Assembly: GCA_023091735.1 (NCBI GenBank)
Contig: JALKBU010000004.1
Coordinates: forward strand, 1 to 64,000
DNA length: 64,000 nt
Origin: Trichomonas tenax
Taxonomy: Eukaryota; Parabasalia; Trichomonadida; Trichomonadidae
Direction of reading: 5' to 3'
This document shows positions 60,431 through 64,000 of the stretch, in pieces (position 1 is the stretch's first letter; each line of letters begins with the position of its first letter). The translations under genes were made by a program, and so were the position numbers. The notes under the pieces were generated by a model that worked only from the letters and a program-made list of their open reading frames with translations, was not told where the DNA came from and ran no database searches.

Positions 60431-61836
60431 ATTTTTTTATGACTTTGTAAAAAAAATTACTTGTGAGGTAATGATTGATTTGATATTTACTCATTATGGA
60501 GTTGAGATTTTTCATGTTATTTTTGTCAGATTCCAAGATATTATTTTTGCACTCACTTATTTCCGTACAATTACAGTATAAATGCTCTCTATAAAGGACC
60601 CACATTTTGCAATTTTGAAACCTCAATCGCATTCCTTATTTTTGAGCCAAAAATTCATGACAAAATATTTTAAAAAGTGCCACAAATACTTTTTGTTGAG
60701 GGGGCATCCTGCTTAAAAATCTGACTAACGTATTTTATAAACTGATCAAAAAAATTGTTCACTTACTATTTCTGTCTATTAATTAATTTTTGTTAGTGTT
60801 CATTATACAATCAAATAAATAGACAACTTGACAGAAATCGCTGGATATATTTCTTTTTAATTTTAATGGTGTCGCTAGGGACAATTAAATTTTTATACGC
60901 AAAGTCGGCGAAACTCGTTTTTTAACTCACTGGATCAACTTCTTGCTAAGTTATTGAACCTCAATGTACAAAATACTGTTGTGCATGATATATTAAAGAA
61001 TTAGCTAACAAAGTCTATATTTCATTAAAATATTAGATATATCTTGCATCAAAAACATTGATTTGCCATGATATGCTTTGCTCATTATATTATATTCCCA
61101 TTGTATAGCATTTTTATAACGTAAAATATGTTGTTGTCGATGATAAATAGGTAAATCTAATCATAAATATGTTTTTTAGCTTTTTTTGGAAAAAAAAGTA
61201 TTCCAAGTGTTCACACATAAGCTCTGTGTGTTGTTCTCCCAAAAAATAATGATTATTTTCAAATTTTCCCGCTCTATTCTTCTCAATTTAATAAATTTGT
61301 CAAATTTAGCCGCAAAAAAGAATCTTTAAAGACACTCATCCAGCTTGGCAAAATAATGCAGACCCATATCATGTAAATGATGGAATCAGTGAAAATCATG
61401 TGTCAAAAGAAGAGAATTATCAATGGTTTCAAATTATTTTCGAATCATTTCATATTATTCTTGAAAGTTTTTATGTAATAGCATATGCAAAAAGACTGAG
61501 ATGTTTTTATACACTTGGGTCTAATGATGAGGTAAATTTTAAACAATATTCAATCTAGATCATCTCCATACAACGAACCAGTTCATCTATGCATCTCTGA
61601 TGGTATAAATTAAGCTAAGCCATAGTACTTGTCTAGGTTTTGATGAAGCATATGCTATAGATATTTATTGAATTGTTTTTTTAGGTTTGATTTATTGTGA
61701 AGGTGAAAATTCTCATCTTCAATACCAAAAGAAAGTCATTTTTTTGGTTTTATTAATGAAGTATTTATGGCAAGTTGCTATTGAAAAATCAAAGTTAAAC
61801 AATTTTAATGAACAATAAGAAAAAATACAAATATAT
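60431..61836. other. Intergenic with dispersed repeat
   Basis: Contains the second 185-bp repeat copy (60881-61063) and a TTAAAAAGTGCCACAAA element near 60671. No gene is supported. Confidence 0.5.
60881..61063. repeat. Dispersed 185-bp repeat, copy 2
   Basis: Same orientation as 41090-41275; flanking sequences on both sides are unrelated, so the ends of the unit are sharp. Confidence 0.85.
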
Positions 61837-64000
61837 TTATTGAGAATATTTTGATTTGAACATATTAATCAAACAAACAGTAAAGTCTCTCTTAATCTCT
61901 GCTGGAATTGAACCCTGTGCTCTTGCATCAAGCGATGGATCAGGAACGAGAATGAATTTAGTGCTTTGATCAACCCAAAGCTCGATTTCATCGACAGTGT
62001 GAGGTATTGCGGAAACTTTCACAGTCTTCCACTTTGCGATCTTCTTCACACCATTCTTTGAAATCATGCTCAATCCGCTTGTTCCACATGTGCAATTCCA
62101 GAACGAGTTACCTACCGTTGATGCAGCAGTGAACTTGAATACTCCTGTTCTGAAATAACTGCTGATGAAAGAAGCGACTTTCTTTGGCATAACGATTTCT
62201 TCTGTGAAATTGGTTGTCAATCCATTTGTAGAACGGGCTCTTATCTTGCATCCAATGTGATTGGCAGTCACCAGCATTTGGCTGTCTTGAATTTCATCAA
62301 TCAAATCATTGCCATTGTGAATTTCAAATTTAACTGTCTTTTCTGCTTCTTCAGGTGGAAGATTTGTATGAAGAACAGTTCCAACTGTTGATAAATCAGC
62401 TCCATTAAGGCCAACTAATATTAGACCTGTTCCATCACCAACAGTTCTCTGTGTTTCAATGATGTATGGTTCGCATTTCCATCCATCGTTGTTATAAGCA
62501 ATAACTTCGCATTTAACGAGTTTAGCAACATCTTTATCAGTTGGAGCATATTCAACACCTGTTTGTCCTTCTATGATCTCCCATTCATCGTATCCTGATC
62601 TATACCATTGATACTTAATTCCATTATGATTGACTGCTTTGATCTTAACACGGAATAATGAACCAGAAACGAGTTTTCCGTTCTTAACGAGCAAAGTAGC
62701 ACTTTCAATCAATGGAAGTGGCTTAACATTGACTGGGCTTTCAGCGAGGACTGGATTTCCAGCAACACCATCAACTCTCTTTGGTGTGACAACAGCAGAA
62801 ATGTTCTTTTCGAACATATCAGGAAGAGGAACAATGACTTTTTGTTTAGTCTTTCCAATACTTCGCATTGATTTTCCTGAAACAATCACCCATTCGATTT
62901 CAGTCTGTCCTTCTTCACCTCCATAATAGTTGTATTTGACTTCAAGACGTCCATTCTGTCCTTGAATGACTTTGACTTTCTCAGCAACTGGAACATGTGA
63001 AACAACAGGTCCAATATCAATTGTTGTTGTTGGACCTGTTGTTCTATTGTCTGATCCATAAGCTGCAACAGAGAACATCAAGAATGAACCAATATCTTCG
63101 AATTTAGGAATGTAATCCGGTGTTTCTGCAATTAACGTTAATTCTCCGCGTTCTGACTTCCTGTACCACTGATATTGGAACTTATTGTACTTAACTGGAT
63201 CACCAGAAACAACTTCAGGAACGATTCTTTCTCCTTCAAATACTTCTGCAGGCGCTGAAACTTTAATTGATGGGAAGTATAATCTGACGTATTCATCTGC
63301 TTGTGTCATAACCGCAAACTTCTCATAGCCACCATTTGGACCTTTGTTCTGCTGCAATATTGTTACTTGTGCTTTGATAAGAGAACCAACATCAGCAGCT
63401 GTGAGTGTATATTCTTTTTCTATTGAAACAATCTCAAGAGATGCTAAAGCATTGGATCTGTACCAGGTAACTTTCTCCCAAGGAACATCGCTTTCAATGG
63501 TACAATTAGATCCTTCAATCATTGTTCCAACAATATTAGGAAGAAGCAAATCTGATTTTGCGATCTTTCTTGTTTTCTTTGATGTGTACTTCTTGATAAG
63601 TTTACGATTCTCATCGAATAAAGCAACAACTGCGAAAACAACATTATCAATATCATCAGGTGTCAAAACATAATCAGGAGTATCAATTGCAACAGCTTTT
63701 GTGATATCATTGCAAACTCTGAACCAAACAACTTCCATTCTATCGAATGAAATGCCTTTAGCTTTAACATTGAGTCTGACAATTCCATCATCAACATCTG
63801 ATAACGTCATCTCTGTGATTTCAGGTTCTGCTGGAACAATTTCTCCCATGATTGTATCTGTTGTTGCATTTGATATTCTGAGCATGCGGCCAATGTATTC
63901 TTCCTTTGGATTGAACTTAAGACCCTGCTTAACAAGAGCAAAGCCATCAGGTTGAGAAGAATCAGAGATACTCAAGTTGTATTTCTGTTGGAATTCGAGT
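61837..64000 (-). CDS. AIR9-like protein with Ig-like repeats, 3' part (over 720 aa, start outside window)
   Basis: The frame is open to the right edge, so the N-terminal part is missing. It contains a row of ~90-residue Ig-like units, each with a YQWYR-type core and a Y.P...D.G/V..(V/I) ending (for example YQWYRKSERGELTLIAETPD then YIPKFEDIGSFLMFSV; YQWYRSGYDEWEIIEGQTGV then YAPTDKDVAKLVKCEV). This is the A9-type repeat of AIR9 proteins, which bind microtubules in plants and kinetoplastids. The last ~110 residues are a different, PH-like domain (FRTGVFKFTAASTVGNSFWN, IELWVDQSTKFILVP, ending KRDFTVCLINMFKSKYSQ). AIR9-like proteins usually also have N-terminal leucine-rich repeats, which would lie outside. 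Confidence 0.7.
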   Translation of the reverse strand, partial: LEFQQKYNLSISDSSQPDGFALVKQGLKFNPKEEYIGRMLRISNATTDTIMGEIVPAEPEITEMTLSDVDDGIVRLNVKAKGISFDRMEVVWFRVCNDITKAVAIDTPDYVLTPDDIDNVVFAVVALFDENRKLIKKYTSKKTRKIAKSDLLLPNIVGTMIEGSNCTIESDVPWEKVTWYRSNALASLEIVSIEKEYTLTAADVGSLIKAQVTILQQNKGPNGGYEKFAVMTQADEYVRLYFPSIKVSAPAEVFEGERIVPEVVSGDPVKYNKFQYQWYRKSERGELTLIAETPDYIPKFEDIGSFLMFSVAAYGSDNRTTGPTTTIDIGPVVSHVPVAEKVKVIQGQNGRLEVKYNYYGGEEGQTEIEWVIVSGKSMRSIGKTKQKVIVPLPDMFEKNISAVVTPKRVDGVAGNPVLAESPVNVKPLPLIESATLLVKNGKLVSGSLFRVKIKAVNHNGIKYQWYRSGYDEWEIIEGQTGVEYAPTDKDVAKLVKCEVIAYNNDGWKCEPYIIETQRTVGDGTGLILVGLNGADLSTVGTVLHTNLPPEEAEKTVKFEIHNGNDLIDEIQDSQMLVTANHIGCKIRARSTNGLTTNFTEEIVMPKKVASFISSYFRTGVFKFTAASTVGNSFWNCTCGTSGLSMISKNGVKKIAKWKTVKVSAIPHTVDEIELWVDQSTKFILVPDPSLDARAQGSIPAEIKRDFTVCLINMFKSKYSQ

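Noticed and set aside
1..64000. CRISPR arrays, operons and bacterial-type ribosome sites
   Set aside because: No regularly spaced repeats; gene spacing, initiators and families are eukaryotic.

Overview
The window is AT-rich protist DNA with densely packed, intronless eukaryotic genes. It looks like a trichomonad (Trichomonas vaginalis or a close relative). Several signs agree: TCA(+1)YWW initiator-like motifs a few bases upstream of many ATGs, very short apparent 5' leaders, Maverick/Polinton virus-like transposons, many decayed BspA-like, beta-helix and ankyrin surface-type genes, and no visible introns. The species call is inference, because no rRNA or other diagnostic marker is present.

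Layout: 1-5116 is the end of one Maverick element. It carries a frameshifted family B DNA polymerase that runs off the left edge, a capsid-like fragment, two small ORFs and a terminal inverted repeat. 5117-52523 is host DNA. It contains a FANCD2-like HEAT protein, a DM10-domain protein, a RABL6-like GTPase, histone H2A with an SQTQE tail, an ATG13-like HORMA protein, a protein of unknown function, a BAHD/condensation-fold acyltransferase-like protein, a PH-AGC kinase (AKT-like), a TBC-TLDc protein, an M1 aminopeptidase, a YIF1-like Golgi protein, a DsbA-like thioredoxin-fold protein, a kexin-like pseudoprotease, a VPS9-like protein and a coiled-coil protein. 52524-~54420 is a truncated second Maverick end in the opposite orientation. 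Beyond it are a small unknown protein, DNA polymerase kappa, a helical-repeat protein and the 3' part of an AIR9-like Ig-repeat protein that runs off the right edge.

Between the live genes lie long pseudogene fields (9.3-13 kb, 15.4-16 kb, 21.3-22 kb, 25.6-26.6 kb, 29.3-30.3 kb, 46.6-47.4 kb, 49.5-50.7 kb) and non-coding mobile elements. Two of these are well delimited: a 1.1 kb fold-back element with a 6-bp target duplication (24293-25394) and a 0.97 kb element with ~170-bp inverted ends (39204-40169). A 185-bp dispersed repeat occurs twice.

The genes do not form one pathway. Loose themes are DNA damage handling (FANCD2-like, SQ-tailed H2A, Pol kappa) and membrane traffic/autophagy (ATG13-like, YIF1, TBC-TLDc, VPS9-like, RABL6-like). 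The most unusual structure is a family of three short double-hairpin elements inserted in the same codon phase inside the Maverick polymerase (42, 39 and 36 bp). Their stems are kept by paired changes and their lengths are always multiples of three.
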